This document shows, in pieces, positions 1-13,139 of a stretch of 64,000 nt of DNA. Position 1 is the first letter of the stretch. Each line of letters opens with the position of its first letter. This DNA is from Balanoglossus misakiensis. Its lineage: Eukaryota; Hemichordata. The position numbers and the translations under genes are program-made. Location of the stretch: assembly GCA_040954595.2 (NCBI GenBank), contig CM082577.2:13020001-13084000 (forward strand), written 5' to 3'. The notes under the pieces are model-generated. The model did no database searches. It had not been told where the DNA came from and worked only from the letters and a program-made list of their open reading frames with translations.

Positions 1-211
1 GGAGATTTTTCAATTTGGAAATGTTATCACTGTCTCTTCACAGATATGGCCATTCTTTCTTTGTCACATGACTCATTCAGGCCAATCGCATCACTGCATG
101 AGCGTGCCCTATGTGGTGCTAATAATAATAATGAGGGATCCACAGTCAGATAGGAATGTATTGATTGTAAATCAATCACACTTAATAGTAATACTTTCTC
201 CTTTCTCTTAG

Positions 212-412
212 ATGATGATTTATCAACACTGCTGTCACAGTTTGACAGACTAGAGTTCCAATATAAAGAGGACAATCTCTCAGATCTTCTAGACAAACAA
301 CCCAACCATCTTGGTGTCAATGTATACAATTGGAGTCAGGTTGGTGTTTTTCACATAATTGATTAGCTGCATTTACAATTAGGATTTTTGTTACAGCACT
401 GTTATTTGGCAG

Positions 413-444
<32 letters not shown>

Positions 445-472
445 ATGTATGTATGTATTTGTTATTTGGCAG

Positions 473-516
<44 letters not shown>

Positions 517-3500
517 ATGTATGTATGTATGTATGTATGTATGTATGTATGTATGTATGTATGTATGTATGTATGTATGTATGTATGTATGTATGTATGT
601 TTGTTTGTTTGTTTGTTTGTTTGTTTGTTTGTTTGTTTGTTTGCAGGCTAACAGCCCAGGATTGAGGGATGAGCCTTTAAGTCAGAAATGAGTAAAGTGA
701 AATTAAAAGATGGAAATGTGCTGATCAAAATAAACATTTTGTTGCACACTTATAGAACTAAAATTGAAAACTGGAATTTTGAAATGAAATAAGATCTTCA
801 ATATTAACCACTTTGTGGGCGTACTTAATATACGGTACAATGTACATCACACGGACTAAACGAAACTGATGAACATCTCCGATTTCACATTTCAGGGATT
901 TCAAAGTCACTTCAACGCTTTGTACAATGACACCGCTCAACACTCTTTGCCAATCATTGTGAGCATTCTGACCAATGCCCTGTATGGAGCTGTAAGTGAA
1001 GACGACAACAACATCACCGTCAGCAGTCAGCCTTTTCCCAGAACCTCCGAGTCCCCCACATTTACCATGGGTCTCTTATTTGCGTATTTCTTTGCCATGG
1101 CTTTGACTGGAGTTGGAACTGGCTTTGCCGTGGATCTTGTCAAGGACAGGGAGGTCAGATGTTCAATTTTTGCAACACGCTGTCTATGCATGGTGCTGTA
1201 AACAAGCAAAATCGATCGGTATAAACATATTGACTGGCCATGTGGGCAACAGCATACGTCTGTTGCCCGAGGGACTGATGACGTTGTTTTATCTGTTTAA
1301 GAACGCATACCATGTGACAATCGATTGACGAATGAGAACACAGACTGTGGATGAGGTGTGTTACAAAACCCATGTTAGCCATTTATTGTAAATTGTAAAA
1401 TAAATATATTTAAAAACTTTCATGAATAAACTGATTTCATTGCAGATCAAAGCTAAATCTCAACTACGGATTTCTGGACTGAGACTCACAAACTACTGGC
1501 TGACCTCGTTTCTCATAGACCTGGCCCAGTATTGCATCCCAGCAGTCATTGGAATCATCTTGCTGCTTGCCTTCCAAGTAGAGAGCTTCATGCAGGCTGG
1601 GGCCATGTTTAGTCTGCTGTTGCTACTCATCATCTGGTTGCCAACTCACACTATATTCTTCTATTGTTTGTCCTTCATTTTCGATAAGTCTGTCACCTGT
1701 GAAACACTTCTCCCATGGATAGGAAATATAGTAAGTACCTATTCTTCTCTCATACCTGTATGTATGCTACAATGTATATGCTCTTCTTTTTTCTTAATTG
1801 CTCCTCAAATCACAACACTGGTGACGATATCAATAAAATTTGTGTCAAAATTTATTTTATATATTCAAGCAAATATGTGGTATCAACCTATTCTCAGGTT
1901 CTGAGAAACTTATTCAAAAAGTGATCTTGTGAACAGAGTGATTTCTTCTTAGCTAAACTGTAGATGAGAGCATTTGTTTAACCAGCGTTCGCATAACAAC
2001 GTCGATCTCGTCTAAAATATCAGGAAACCAAAGCAACAAGCAGTTTTGAACAAAATGGCATTTATTACAAGAAATAATATTTATAAATTATAATGCATAG
2101 AAAAGATGACCCACTATTTTCTCTTAATAGACCATTTCTGCATGGGTCAGCAGTTTATATGGGGGGGGGGGATATTTTTCATGCATAACAAAACAAAAAA
2201 ACTTTGGCATTTGTTTCATACAAAGCTTGATTGTATTACTTTGCTACTGTACAGTGATAAAATAAGAATTTAGAGAGATCTTACTAAGTATCGATCAGAA
2301 AATGGTCCCGGCCATGTCATGTGCCAGAAGCATCAACTTATCAAGATGGATGCTTTTTTGTCCCTTGATTCAAAATACAATAAGTTGTTGAAGCCTCAGG
2401 GTGCAGCTTCAACACTGTTTTTGTAAAAAAAAAATTACACAACTTATTCAAGACGAAAATAGTTTTCTGGATTCACCAAAATCAAAGCTTAGCAGATACG
2501 TAGCAGATACATGCCTTGATTATTAACTCCCTGTTTAACACATTATTGTACTCGGGTATACGTCGCTCTGTAAATGTAAAGGGGAAGTTCAGTCTGACTG
2601 ATATGTACACGTATTTCCTAATGTGATCTTAAAGGGAAGCGGTCGTCGTGCCGCCTGGGTGTCCCCCTGGATGAGAATATGTCCTCCCATACCAGAGCAA
2701 AACCTCACTGCAGTCACCACGACCTACTGTGGGATCTTCAGTTGCTGTCGTGCCCGGTCCAGCTACTGGATTTGTGGATAAATTGTAATGTTTATGAACA
2801 AACAAACGTGGTGCAATGACCCCTTCATCTTAAAATCTAAATCTGTGCATCTGAAGAGAAACGAACATTAAAGGCACGTAAGCTGCAACTGGATAAAAAA
2901 TTAAAGTTTTAAATAATCTCATATATGCTTTTAATTATGTCTATTAAATGCTATTTCATGATAATATATCAAGCTCAACACTTATTTATGACAAAATGGC
3001 CAAAAATTAAAGAAAAACGAAAATTCCTGCAATTTTTAAAAAAGTGCAATATTGCAATGAAAAATGAAAATCTGATGTCTCAGTGGTGTACATTTACTTC
3101 CATGAGCTGAAGTGGATGAGATCATGTTTTGTTTATGAAGTTTCACAACCGGAAATGCGACATTTTCATTGTTTCTTGCATTTTCCCACAGTGGCGGCCA
3201 TAATCGCTTGCGGCAAAGCTTTATTATTTATCTGGTTAAAACTTGCATATGCACTCATATTTAGGGTTTATAGTGCTTGTTTATTGTTCACTGCCTTCAT
3301 CTGCATGGACTAATGGTAGTGCTGTTTGAAACAAAAATTATGAAAATTATCCCAAAAGTTACAGCTTACGTGCCTTTAAACGAAGATGTGCAGTCCTCTT
3401 TAAACGCAGTGAGCTGTGAAGTTCGTCATAAAAACTTCCCAAGTACATTTTGCACTTAAACTTATTCTGCTGTTGTTGTTTATTTTGCAGGGTCTTGTCC

Positions 3501-6500
3501 TGTTTGCAGCACCTGTAGTAGCCCTTGATCTGATAGGTTATCCAACCATCGCTGGAATTTTGAATATTGTCTTTTCTTTCATCTTTCCTTCGTATGCGAT
3601 CTTTGGTGGTCTATACTACATTGATCGGGTAAGTCATCATTCCATGATGTTTGTGAATAAAAAAGAAGGGATAGTCACACTCAGAGTTTGCTTTTGCCAT
3701 GGAATACTGAATTTTCTTGTCATTATGTTGGTGGTATAGGGAAGCTACTGCATATTCCTTCAGTTAAAGGTATACAGTCACCTCCAATTAACATACGCTT
3801 ATATTTGGCAAGATTATCCAGTTTCATGCATTTCATTGGTGAGTGACTGTTCAATAGTAATGCAAAAGGCCATATTTCAAACACTTGATAATTGTACTCT
3901 TTACAATTCAATCTCTGTTTAGGTGTATATACAGGCATTATTTCGTGAAGGAGTAGACAGTATTGAATTTGAAGATTATTTCAAACCTGAGAGTTATATA
4001 TTCCCCGTTTACATATCAGTAAGTATTATTTTTTCATGTGTTTTGAAAAACTTAACCAATCTTCCTAATTATATTTAAATCAAAATAATTTTATATGACA
4101 TCATAATCTATGGATCATCATGACGGCCTATGTTGGGTTAAAAGCCAGTGTTTCTTCTAAGGCATATTCGCTTAGTGTCTCTGTCTGCTGTTTTGCACTA
4201 CAGGTTACAAAACCAATTGAATGAAATGAATTGAAACAGCATATCCAAAATGCTACGTACTCATGCACTGAATCATATGTGTCCCTAAAGAATGTTGGCC
4301 TGGCACATGCCAAACAATATAGTGCGATATTTTGTGATACATAAAAATATGTCGCCAGACGTTGCAATATAAAAAAACAGGCAGTGTGATCTTTGCCGAT
4401 GGTAATCAACAGCCAACCCCCCCCCCCTCCCCCCCCCAAAAAAAATCCAGAAATTGTGTTTACTGTGCACTTTTAATTATCCGAGGCCCATGTATACCAT
4501 GCGCCAAAAAGTATGTTTTTGGCTTTTCTCATCTGCATTGTGTTAGATAATTAGTTCGTCCATATTTAGGCATCAATACTAATGCCAAATTGTCAAAATT
4601 TGTTCCACTACTAAATAAAGAGTGAAAATTAGCATGGGCTCTTGACAAGTTATAGACCTCATTTGTAAAATATTCATGTGATCCAAGTATGTATCCCACT
4701 TTCACAAAATGGAAATTGATACGAAAAGATTGTTTAAATATTGACCTGTAACAGGGGTATTTAAGTTTAACACTTCCCTTTTTTTATTTGTCAATTATAG
4801 CTTCTGGGAGCCTTCACTGTGTTTATCCTGCTGATGAGAATTTTGGAAAGTAGAAGCTTAGGCAGTCCAGTGGCAGACTCCTTCAGGTGAGATAGCAATC
4901 AAATAATGGCTGCAATGTGTCTCATTTGAGATGTGGTACAGTGTGGTTTGCTTTGATTTGTTAGCTTCTTTGTTAGGTGAATATTAAATAGTGTGTTATG
5001 TTTTCTATATCTGTTTCTGGAATTTTGAAGTCAACATGCTCAGGTCATTCATATGTCAGCGGAGAAGTTTCCAATTACTTTTATCATTGCAAGTGTAGCT
5101 GTAAATGTTTGTCATTTTAGATTTTTACAATAGATACCTGTATAACTGCATCCTGTAAATTTATGTATTACAACACTTGCTGTAAATTAATTACACTTCT
5201 TCAAATTGTTACCATAGAAATAAACAAGCTATTAATTATCAAAACTATTAAGCCACCACCAGTTCAAATTTTATTGATACAATTATTATATTTTGTGAAA
5301 TCATGTTTTGTGCATGGTTTATGTGTTGTGTTTGTAGAACAATTCATTTTCGCAATAGAGAATAGATCATAATATTCTCAACATTGTATTTTCATTCAAC
5401 AACTTTAGATGTGGAAAGCCAACTCAAGTCAGCATGAAACCTAACGAAGACGTGATCGAGGATGAAGATAATGATGTCCAACATGAACGAGAGAGAGTCA
5501 GTGCATTTGATAGCAGTTCTGTTAGTAACCAAGACTCTGTAAGTTGGTCATACATGTTCATCAATGCATTGGAATGTTGTGGCTAATGTCTTTGATCAAC
5601 CATTCTTTTCAAAGACAATACAACATGCAGATCTACCGGTATATGTAGGATACTGAGAACATCCTGGACTTGTATTGCCAATTTCATGGAGAGACAAGTT
5701 CGAGAGAGCAATTTTGTGAAAGTAGCAGAAGAAATTATTTACTATCTTCATAAAATTACACTTTCTGGTGGCACTGGTTGTAGCTGTGTTGAGACCCAAA
5801 TCCCTTTGCACCATGAATATTCTATACGCACAATCATCCCTTGATGTTCTCAAGTGTCCATCATAAAAAGAATTCTGTCAACCTGTCGACTTTTACTTTT
5901 TATTAGCATGTTTATCTTATCTTATGACCGTTTTTTTTAAGTTGGCATGCACATGTAACAAGTATTTCACTACAGATCGGTGTTTAGAACATGGTCCTGT
6001 ATAACATGTGTTGTTAGGTTCTTTTGTTAGCACTTATATATGTTGAATATTGCATGATTTGTGGCCAAAACACATTTCTCGACAATTGCAAATCATGTTC
6101 TTTTTGTACTTAATTCTTTTCTTTTCTTTCAATTTCTTTCTAGCAAACAGCTGTCTTGATAAAGGGTTTGAGGAAAACCTTTGCAGAAGCAAAATCCAAG
6201 AAGAGTGGCAAAGGGGGTAAGAAAGGCAAGGGCAAGGGTGGAAATACCAAGATTGCTGTCAGGAACTTCTCACTCTGTGTTCCGCGCGGGGAAGTGTTTG
6301 GTTTGCTGGGGCCGAATGGAGCTGGCAAAACTACAACTATCAACATGGTGACTGCAGATATCAGTCCAGATTGTGGAAAGGTAAGTGAAACAGAACAGCT
6401 TTGATCAAATTCTTTGAGTGACAAATAGACTTAACAAGCTGTATGTACTGTTAAAACCTCTACAGCTGCCACTTTTTGCATTATTTTCACAATTTTATTT

Positions 6501-9500
6501 TCCAACTTATATTGGTCCATCTGAATAAGCTTACTGATAGGTATACATGAACACCTTATAGATGCTCGATTGTGACTGCATGTTGCAATATGAACACGCT
6601 ATGTATTCAGCAGGTGCCACACCGATTTAATCAGCCTCCATATAAACAGTACACAGCTATCGTGGTATGCGTTGCCAAGAGATGACAAACTGATACAAAT
6701 GCAAGTTATATGGTTTAATGTGAGGATTTCAGAGTTTAGGGAATATATTTGAAGAATTTTATTGTGGAAACAAATATGTGAAATTTGGCAGCTATTGGGG
6801 CTTTAATAACATTTTGAACTTTTGTAAAATTTGATGCATCACCGAAGTCATAAGTCATCTTTATTGTACCACACAGGTTGCAGTAGGCAGTTATGATATT
6901 ACATCACCATTGTCAGATGCATTCCAGATGGTTGGATTCTGTCCACAAATTGATCCACTATGGGAGGATCTGACCACCAGAGAGCACCTGGAAACCTATG
7001 CTGCCATCAAAGGGATTCATCCAAAAGATCAGGGTGACATTGCCACATAGTAAGTATGTGTGTACACTCATAAGACACTTTTATAGTAGCGTAGTAGTGG
7101 CTGGACAGCAGACTGCAGAGTATATACCGATTAGACACTGATTATTCATTTTGGCAAGTTTTTCACTCTTGTGTTTACAAGTTGTGTGTGGTTGAACATA
7201 TGTACATTAATATGAATGGTGTCTCGTATCAAACATAATTAATGGAAAAAGGGCAGCGAGAGAGGGACTTTATCCCTTTAATGGTGAGGATTTTAAAGGA
7301 TAGGGAATAGAATTGAAGTAGTTTATTCTGGAAAAAATATGTGATGCTGTGTACGTTGTTTTAAATGGAAGGTTTATGGATAGCAACATGCAACAATAGC
7401 AGATGACTTTATTTGGGCAACTGGGCAAGGTGTGATTCCCACGCATAGTTACACTTGGACATAATCCATGATGATATCAGTCACAAACCATTTTGAATTC
7501 TCTTCTTTCTCAGTTTCATGAAATGTCTGAAAATCTTTAAGCATGCAGACAAAAAGGCAAAAGAACTATCAGGTGGAACAAAGAGAAAGGTGAGTAAGTT
7601 TAAAGTTGCCTTTGGGGTTTGCTTACTGTGTTGCATGAAATTATGTGGAAAGTAGCAACATTGTCCTCTTTAGGGGAAGAGTTTGACTTGACGTTTTTGA
7701 TCAAAAAAAAAAACTTTTTTTCTGTTCATATGTCAGCGGCAGCGTCCTAGGAAAGTTCTTCTATTTTCATCCACTTACTATCTTATTCATTCTCAATGTC
7801 AAAGGTGCTCTTGTGGATTGAGTATGTGTTGGACTTTACTAAGTATAAGATGAAATGAAAGTGATATAACAGCTGATATACAGTACAGAGGATGTACTTG
7901 AATGTGCATTTCCTATCAAATGGATTTGGAGGTTCCTCGATGCTCTCATGTGACTTCTTAAGTGTCTGGTGTCCACAAAACACTTCAGAAGACAGCATGC
8001 CACATGTTATTTCAGAGTAGGCCTATTGACACACATGCATCTGATGGATATTTCTTTACAGTTGTGTTTCTGTATCAGTATGCTGGGAGAGCCTGACATT
8101 GTGTTGCTGGATGAACCCTCAACTGGTATGGACCCTGGTGCGAAGAGATTCCTCTGGTAAGGATGCTCATCACGTCATGAACTCTGTAACAACCCAATCT
8201 GATTAATATCAGATGTAGGGTACGGCGATGTCTTTTGCTTCGCGGTACGGTATTCTTTATGCTGTCGCCTCACACTACATCTGACCAACTCCCATAGGAG
8301 CTCCCGTTCAAACTCTCATTGCGGTCAGGCCAATCAGATTGCATGTTACGTCGATCTACACTGAAGTATACATATCATTCTCTATAAGGCGGCTTCTGAT
8401 TGGTTTACTGGCGCCGTAAAGAGATTTTGAATGGGAACTTCTATGGGAGTTGGTCAGATGTAATGTGAGGCGACAGCATAAGAATACCAGTACCGCAAAG
8501 TAAAAGACGTCGCCGTACCCTACATCTGATTTTAAGCAGACTGGTAACAACCTTACATGCACCAACCAGTATATTGTAACTAGTGTACTAGCTGCTCTTG
8601 TGGGGAGTGCAGAATGAGTGAAGTTATTGAATTAGCAGTTGAGGAGACTACATGCATCATGACCCATTTATGACATATTAACAGCACATGGCTGACTTAT
8701 TTAATCACTTTGATTTGTATTCATTAAAATGTAGATGTAACCAATTAGACTCTATGGCAGTTGCTGTGCCAGGCAAAGCGACTGTACGTTTCTGTACACA
8801 TATATTTGATATGAATATTCATGAGTAACGCTAGGGGGTTTATGCTTGGTAAGTATGGTATAGAACACCATGTTGATGCGCCGTTGATTGACAGACATAA
8901 GAGGTTCGAATGTTCTCTGCGCTTTCAAATGTTGTAATACCACTTGAGGGTGTTTACAGAATCGGCAGGACGTTCTAACGCGGACGCGCATTTCAGTATC
9001 ACACAGTCTTGGAGCAAGACCAGTAACAAATGTAAAGAATTGCTTAGTGCTTCTGGTAAAAGTGGAGAAATTAAAGAAAAGTGCAAATTTACATTGATGG
9101 ATATTTTGATACTCAACAGGGACACTGTGACAGCCAGCTTTGTTGGTGACAGAGGAGCCATTTTGACAACTCATTCCATGGAAGAAGCTGATGCGGTGTG
9201 TTCCCGAGTGGGCATCATGACGCAGGGGCAGCTCAGGTAAATGGATTAACCCCCTAAAATCCAGTTATATAATTGTAACAGATGTGAACTTGGCATATGT
9301 ATCTTGTGTGGAAGTTTAGTGGGGCAGATAAGCTTGGCATAATTGTGCACTTTGGGTTAAAAGCATGAAATTTGGTACTTATGCATTGACCCATAGCGGG
9401 CATTTTTCAATATGGATCCAAAGTGACAGCGCCCTCTAGTGGCCAGAAACAGACTTTCATACTTTAAAATTGTGCACTTCAGGTTAAAAGCATGAAATTT

Positions 9501-11072
9501 GGTACAATTATTCATTGCCCCATGGCTGACATTTTTCAATATGGATCCAAAAAGACAGTTGACAGTTGTGTTCTTAAAGACTTTTGCCTCGATCCCAGGG
9601 CAGTACATCGATGGCAAACAAGAAAGCCTTTGTGTTAGCACGTAACTGTTTATTGGAAACAAAAGATTTGACCCACTGTTGAGCAAGGCCATTAATTCTG
9701 GAAGTATAAAGAAACCCCTCCTGGCAAAATCCATGAAACTACAGTGAACCCCTAAACATTAGGGAGATTTAGTTAAACATATTGACGGTGATGCTATCAC
9801 AAAAATGTCAATTGATGTAAAATCGTTTTGTCGCATAAATCAGAAGTTGCTCGAACAGCGTGAGTAATGAATATCACGATCACTCTTGACTACATTATAG
9901 ATAAACAGAACATCATCTCAAACATTGTTACCGTCATAAATTAAACACTCAGTTTCCCCCTTCTTTCACTTTTTAACAATCTGTGTACCATCAGATGCAT
10001 CGGATCCACTCAACATTTGAAAGATAAATACGGCGGTGGTTATTTATTAGAAGCTAAGCTGAAAATCCAGAGTGATGTGTATTCTGGTGGAGATCACGAT
10101 GTGGAGTTACCAGAGCGAGTGAGTGCCCTTGAAGAGTTTGTGATGAAGCTGTTCCCATCTGCTCAAGTGGTGGAGAAATTTTGTGAACGCATCCTCTACA
10201 AGATTCCCAATGACAACGTTAGCTCTCTTGCAGTTGTCTTTGGTGAACTTGAAAAAGGTAAAGATTAAATTGGGCACGCTATGCCCTTGTTCAATAGTAT
10301 ATTACCACTTCTTTTGTTGTGAAGTATTTTCCTTTGAGTTTAGATTATCAACCATCAAGATACATGTACATGTATTGGAAAATGGGAAATTTTCGCGAAT
10401 GATGAATTTTCGCGAACTACGCGAGAGCAAAAAAAAGCGCTAAAATAAAAAGTCACATAAAAAAGTTTTTCGGAGATAACTGTGCAGTGAAATACGAGAA
10501 CGCGAAATTAAACAAATATTTTATTTCATTGAATCAGGCAAAGCTGCACTGAATATCGAGGAATACAGCTTCAGCCAGTCGACACTAGAACAGGTGAGTT
10601 ATTCAACTATTTCAGTTAGTAATTTTCTTCTCAAAAAATAGAATTGAAAGAAAAGTTTGCAATTTGCTCTGGGCTGCTTGTACCAGGATGTGGCATTACA
10701 TTTTATGTTTTGGTGCTTTTTTGTTTGTCTTTGCTGCATCTGATAATGTAAATTTGATACATTAGATTTTTTGTGATTTTCGATTAACATGATTGCAGTC
10801 CTTTTTACTACAAGTATTGTGTACTGTGATGTACATGTATTTCATAATTCCAGGCTACTGCTTTGTAAGAACCACTTTGCACACACACATACTGGTTGTC
10901 TGATTTCTTTTATGCCAGTTGCAGTATGTTCTTTGAAATTCCTTTCTTTAATGCCATTTTTTGACCTTCTGTGTTGAATACACAGGTTTTCATAGACTTT
11001 GCCAAGAAGCAGGAAGAAGAGGAAAATGACCAAGGTGACCTTGAACCACCACGTGGTGCTCAGCAGGTGTAG
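212..11072 (+). CDS. ABCA5-type ABC transporter, C-terminal half (5' partial)
   Basis: Exons: 212-339, 896-1153, 1446-1730, 3491-3628, 3923-4018, 4801-4886, 5409-5538, 6144-6380, 6877-7049, 7514-7589, 8062-8156, 9120-9236, 9995-10257, 10538-10593, 10986-11072. All junctions are GT-AG, phases agree, and 740 residues plus a partial codon stay open to TAG. Exons 2-6 hold about six hydrophobic segments (second membrane domain). Exons 8-13 hold a canonical nucleotide-binding domain: Walker [11 protein letters not shown]-loop region FCPQIDPLW, signature LSGGTKRK, Walker [15 protein letters not shown]-loop TTHSMEEA. The end, [14 protein letters not shown] then an acidic tail, fits the ABCA5/6/8/9/10 clade. 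Known members are full-size lipid-type transporters of endomembranes; substrate and location here are inferred. A Lys/Gly-rich insert precedes Walker A. The first membrane and ATPase domains lie upstream of the window. Confidence 0.93.
414..642. repeat. Compound tetranucleotide microsatellite
   Basis: In an ABCA intron, blocks of GTCT, then GTAT, then GTTT follow each other. The first 19 bases (GTTATTTGGCAGTTGTCTG) occur twice, at about 401 and 461, so part of the array was itself duplicated. The Cys/Val/Met/Tyr open frames across it are repeat artefacts. Confidence 0.95.
2629..2833. mobile_element. TTAA-flanked MITE, family A, copy 1
   Basis: A 205 bp intronic element bounded by TTAA on both sides. 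Its ends form imperfect inverted repeats (AGGGAAGCGGTCGTC on the left; the complement of GACCCCTTCATC on the right). A second copy lies at 51316-51558. It has no coding capacity. Confidence 0.75.
2868..3379. mobile_element. TTAA-flanked MITE, family B, copy 1
   Basis: A 512 bp intronic element between TTAA sites. Its terminal inverted repeats are AGGCACGTAAGCTG and its complement CAGCTTACGTGCCT. It is nearly identical along its length to 27732-28239, which also has TTAA at both ends. TTAA target duplication is typical of piggyBac-type elements; that assignment is inferred. The short open frames inside are spurious. Confidence 0.85.
3764..3960. mobile_element. Partial family D MITE end
   Basis: TTAA followed by AGGTATACAGTCACCTCC matches the terminal repeat of the family D elements at 58211-58402 and 55382-55574. 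The similarity fades before the exon at 3923, so this looks like a decayed or 3'-truncated copy; its right boundary is not visible. Confidence 0.45.
6451..6806. mobile_element. TTAA-flanked MITE, family C, copy 1
   Basis: A 356 bp element in the intron after the Walker A exon, with TTAA at both ends. Internally it is similar throughout to 14637-14968, whose inverted termini are better preserved. A fragment with the same right-hand sequence (GGTGAGGATTTTAAAGGATA) lies at about 7278-7350. Confidence 0.8.
8203..8535. mobile_element. TTAA-flanked foldback MITE, family E
   Basis: An intronic element with TTAA at both ends and inverted arms of roughly 105 bp. The left arm starts TATCAGATGTAGGGTACGG and the right arm ends with its near-complement. 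The arms reach CCAACTCCCATAG near the centre. No reading frame is present. Confidence 0.8.
9341..9560. repeat. Short intronic tandem duplication, about 137 bp period
   Basis: AATTGTGCACTT followed by GGTTAAAAGCATGAAATTTG occurs at 9341 and again at 9478. Both copies continue to a shared TTTTTCAATATGGATCCAAA. It lies in the ABCA intron before the exon at 9995. Confidence 0.7.
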
Positions 11073-11113
11073 CTGGGATATAAGAGAGGTTGTTCAAAGT
11101 GCTAATTGTATAC

Positions 11114-11460
11114 TTAGGGCACTGTTCATTATCATGAAAAGTACTGGTAGAATAGAGGGCATTGTTTAATAAAATGATCAAGGAAACAGGATAATGTTCC
11201 AAGGTCATCCAAACAATTACATGTAGTTTTTAATTTCTAAATGTTTTATATTCTATTATGTAAAATATAATGGCTAAACATCGTTAGGGCACTGTTAATT
11301 ATTACTAGTGTATCGTGAGAAGTACTGATAGAATAGAGGGCATTGTTTAATAAAATGACCAAGGAAACAAGATACTGTTCCAAGGTCATCCAACCAACAA
11401 TATGTAGTTTTTAACTTCTAAATGTTTTATATTCTATTTTGTAAAATATAATGGCTTAAA
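11114..11460. repeat. Tandem duplication in the ABCA 3' UTR
   Basis: Two copies of about 170 bp (11114-11280 and 11284-11460), both starting TTAGGGCACTGTT and ending TAAAATATAATGGCT. Each contains an AATAAA inside GTTTAATAAAATG, so the duplication also doubles a candidate polyadenylation signal. Confidence 0.85.
11168..11173 (+). terminator. Candidate polyadenylation signal of the ABCA gene
   Basis: A canonical AATAAA about 95 bases after the TAG stop at 11070-11072. A second AATAAA in the next tandem copy, near 11350, could serve as an alternative. No transcript evidence is available here. Confidence 0.5.
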
Positions 11461-11749
11461 ATGTTCATGAAAGAAAATGAATTGAAATCAGCTGTTGTTA
11501 AGGAGTACTTATATCTGTGACTACATTCTGTCATGTTGCTTTCAGAATCCAGGAGTAATCCTGTCAAGATTTTGTTGCATAGCATAATGATTCAAATTGA
11601 GTTTATAATGAGAACAAACATTAAAAACTGTCACACATTAAGAACGGTTGACAAAAACAGAGACAGTTGTGAAACTCTTGTTTTGTGGTTATTGTTTGAA
11701 GCCAATACTTTTGATATCAATATTGATGGTAAAATTTGTATGTCTTTTC

Positions 11750-12135
11750 AAGATTTAACTTCTTTCACATCAAATATGATTAAAAGTTTTAATATTGTAT
11801 ATATTTTATTTACATATAGATGTAATTATCTGTACTCAAAATTTGAATTTTAAACGTTTATCAGATAAAAATCCAGGTATAATTTTTAACTTCTATCACA
11901 TCAAATATGATGAAAAGTTTTAATATTGTATATGTTTTTTTACATATAGATGTAATTATCTGTACTCAAAATTTGAATTTTAAACGTTTATCAGATAAAA
12001 ATCCAGGTATAATTTTTAACTTCTATCACATCAAATATGATGAAAAGTGTTAATATTGTATATGTTCTTTTACATATAGATGTAATTATCTGTACTCAAA
12101 ATTTTGACTTTTAAATGTATATCAGATGAAAATCC
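11750..12135. repeat. Three-copy tandem repeat, about 130 bp unit
   Basis: CACATCAAATATGAT recurs at 11766, 11897 and 12027, each time followed by AAAAGT, TTAATATTGTATAT, ACATATAGATGTAATTATC and ATCAGAT. The copies differ at few positions, which points to recent tandem duplication in the ABCA 3' flank. Confidence 0.85.
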
Positions 12136-12139
12136 AGAT

Positions 12140-13139
12140 AATTCTTTTTTTTAAATTTTACCACATGAGCTGCACTTTGATTATTTTCGAGATGTGCATT
12201 TTGACTGAAAGCTATACGAGCAGGCCAACAACTGCTCTTAAAATAGCACAGCATATACAGAGGTTGAAAATGAAGGAAAGGAAGAGATCTGGACCACATT
12301 GTTTCTTTTACCTTTCCGACATTCATGCTTCACTCGCTGATTCTATACAAATCATTAGAGTTGTTGTTGTTGTTATTGTTGTTGTTGGTTACATTAGAGG
12401 CTGATTGACCGTTTCCTACCCTTTATTTACAAGTCTTCATTTTAAGATGTCCTGTATTTTTGCAAGATTAGAGGCTGATTCATAATCAGAGACTGGAACA
12501 TCTGAAACCTTTCACCCCCAGTTCCCTCTAAAGAGGTCCAACCTTACCATAGAAAACAATGGGCTTGGACTGAACCATGGTGGTGAAAGGGTTAAATCCC
12601 TATGGTACAGAACATTTTGCTTTTTTTGTTGAACTTAAAATATCTTCCAGTTATCTTCAACATTTTGGAGGCATCCTCCATCAAGTCATATTTATTTCTT
12701 CAATTATTAATTTATGCAATCACTTCAACATTTTGATAGCCTTGAGAAACAGCTGATACACTTCTCTTGGTAAAGCACATTTACACAAGACACTTCTTCT
12801 TTCAATGTAACATCGTGAAGAAATTGTTAAAACTTCAATACCATAGGGCTTTAAGTATTCAAAGGACACAGTCACTAACTTTTCATTTTTTTTTATTTCC
12901 TTTGATGGGTTATTTATGTTTGTCTTCTCATCAAAACATGCCTAATTGACCAGTTGTTATAATGACATGTTGCTCAACCTGCACTGTGTGCATGGGTGTA
13001 ACACGAGAATATGTCCGCAATATATTAGATTTCTGTTGTAATCAGAAGATGGAAGTATATTCTGTATAGTGTGTATTTGTGGCGTGGCAATTGTGCTGTG
13101 ACAATATTTTCATTTGGACATGTTAAAATGTAATAGCTT
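12140..13139. other. Non-coding ABCA 3' flank
   Basis: No supported exon. The stretch is AT-rich with a short (GTT)n run near 12360. The open frames at 12126-12404 and 12767-12949 lack splice context and family motifs. Confidence 0.5.

Noticed and set aside
1-211. Possible additional ABCA exon after a CTCTTCACAG at about 35-44
   Set aside because: No frame from it reaches a donor that matches the phase needed at 212, and no ABCA-like sequence is seen.
388-691. Open frames rich in CLSVCMYV
   Set aside because: Translations of the tetranucleotide microsatellite; the same artefact recurs at 42933-43259, 53523-53888 and 59386-59730.
8944-9240. 98-residue open frame starting 5' of the H-loop exon
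   Set aside because: Only the part from 9120 is coding; the N-terminal portion is intron that stays open by chance.
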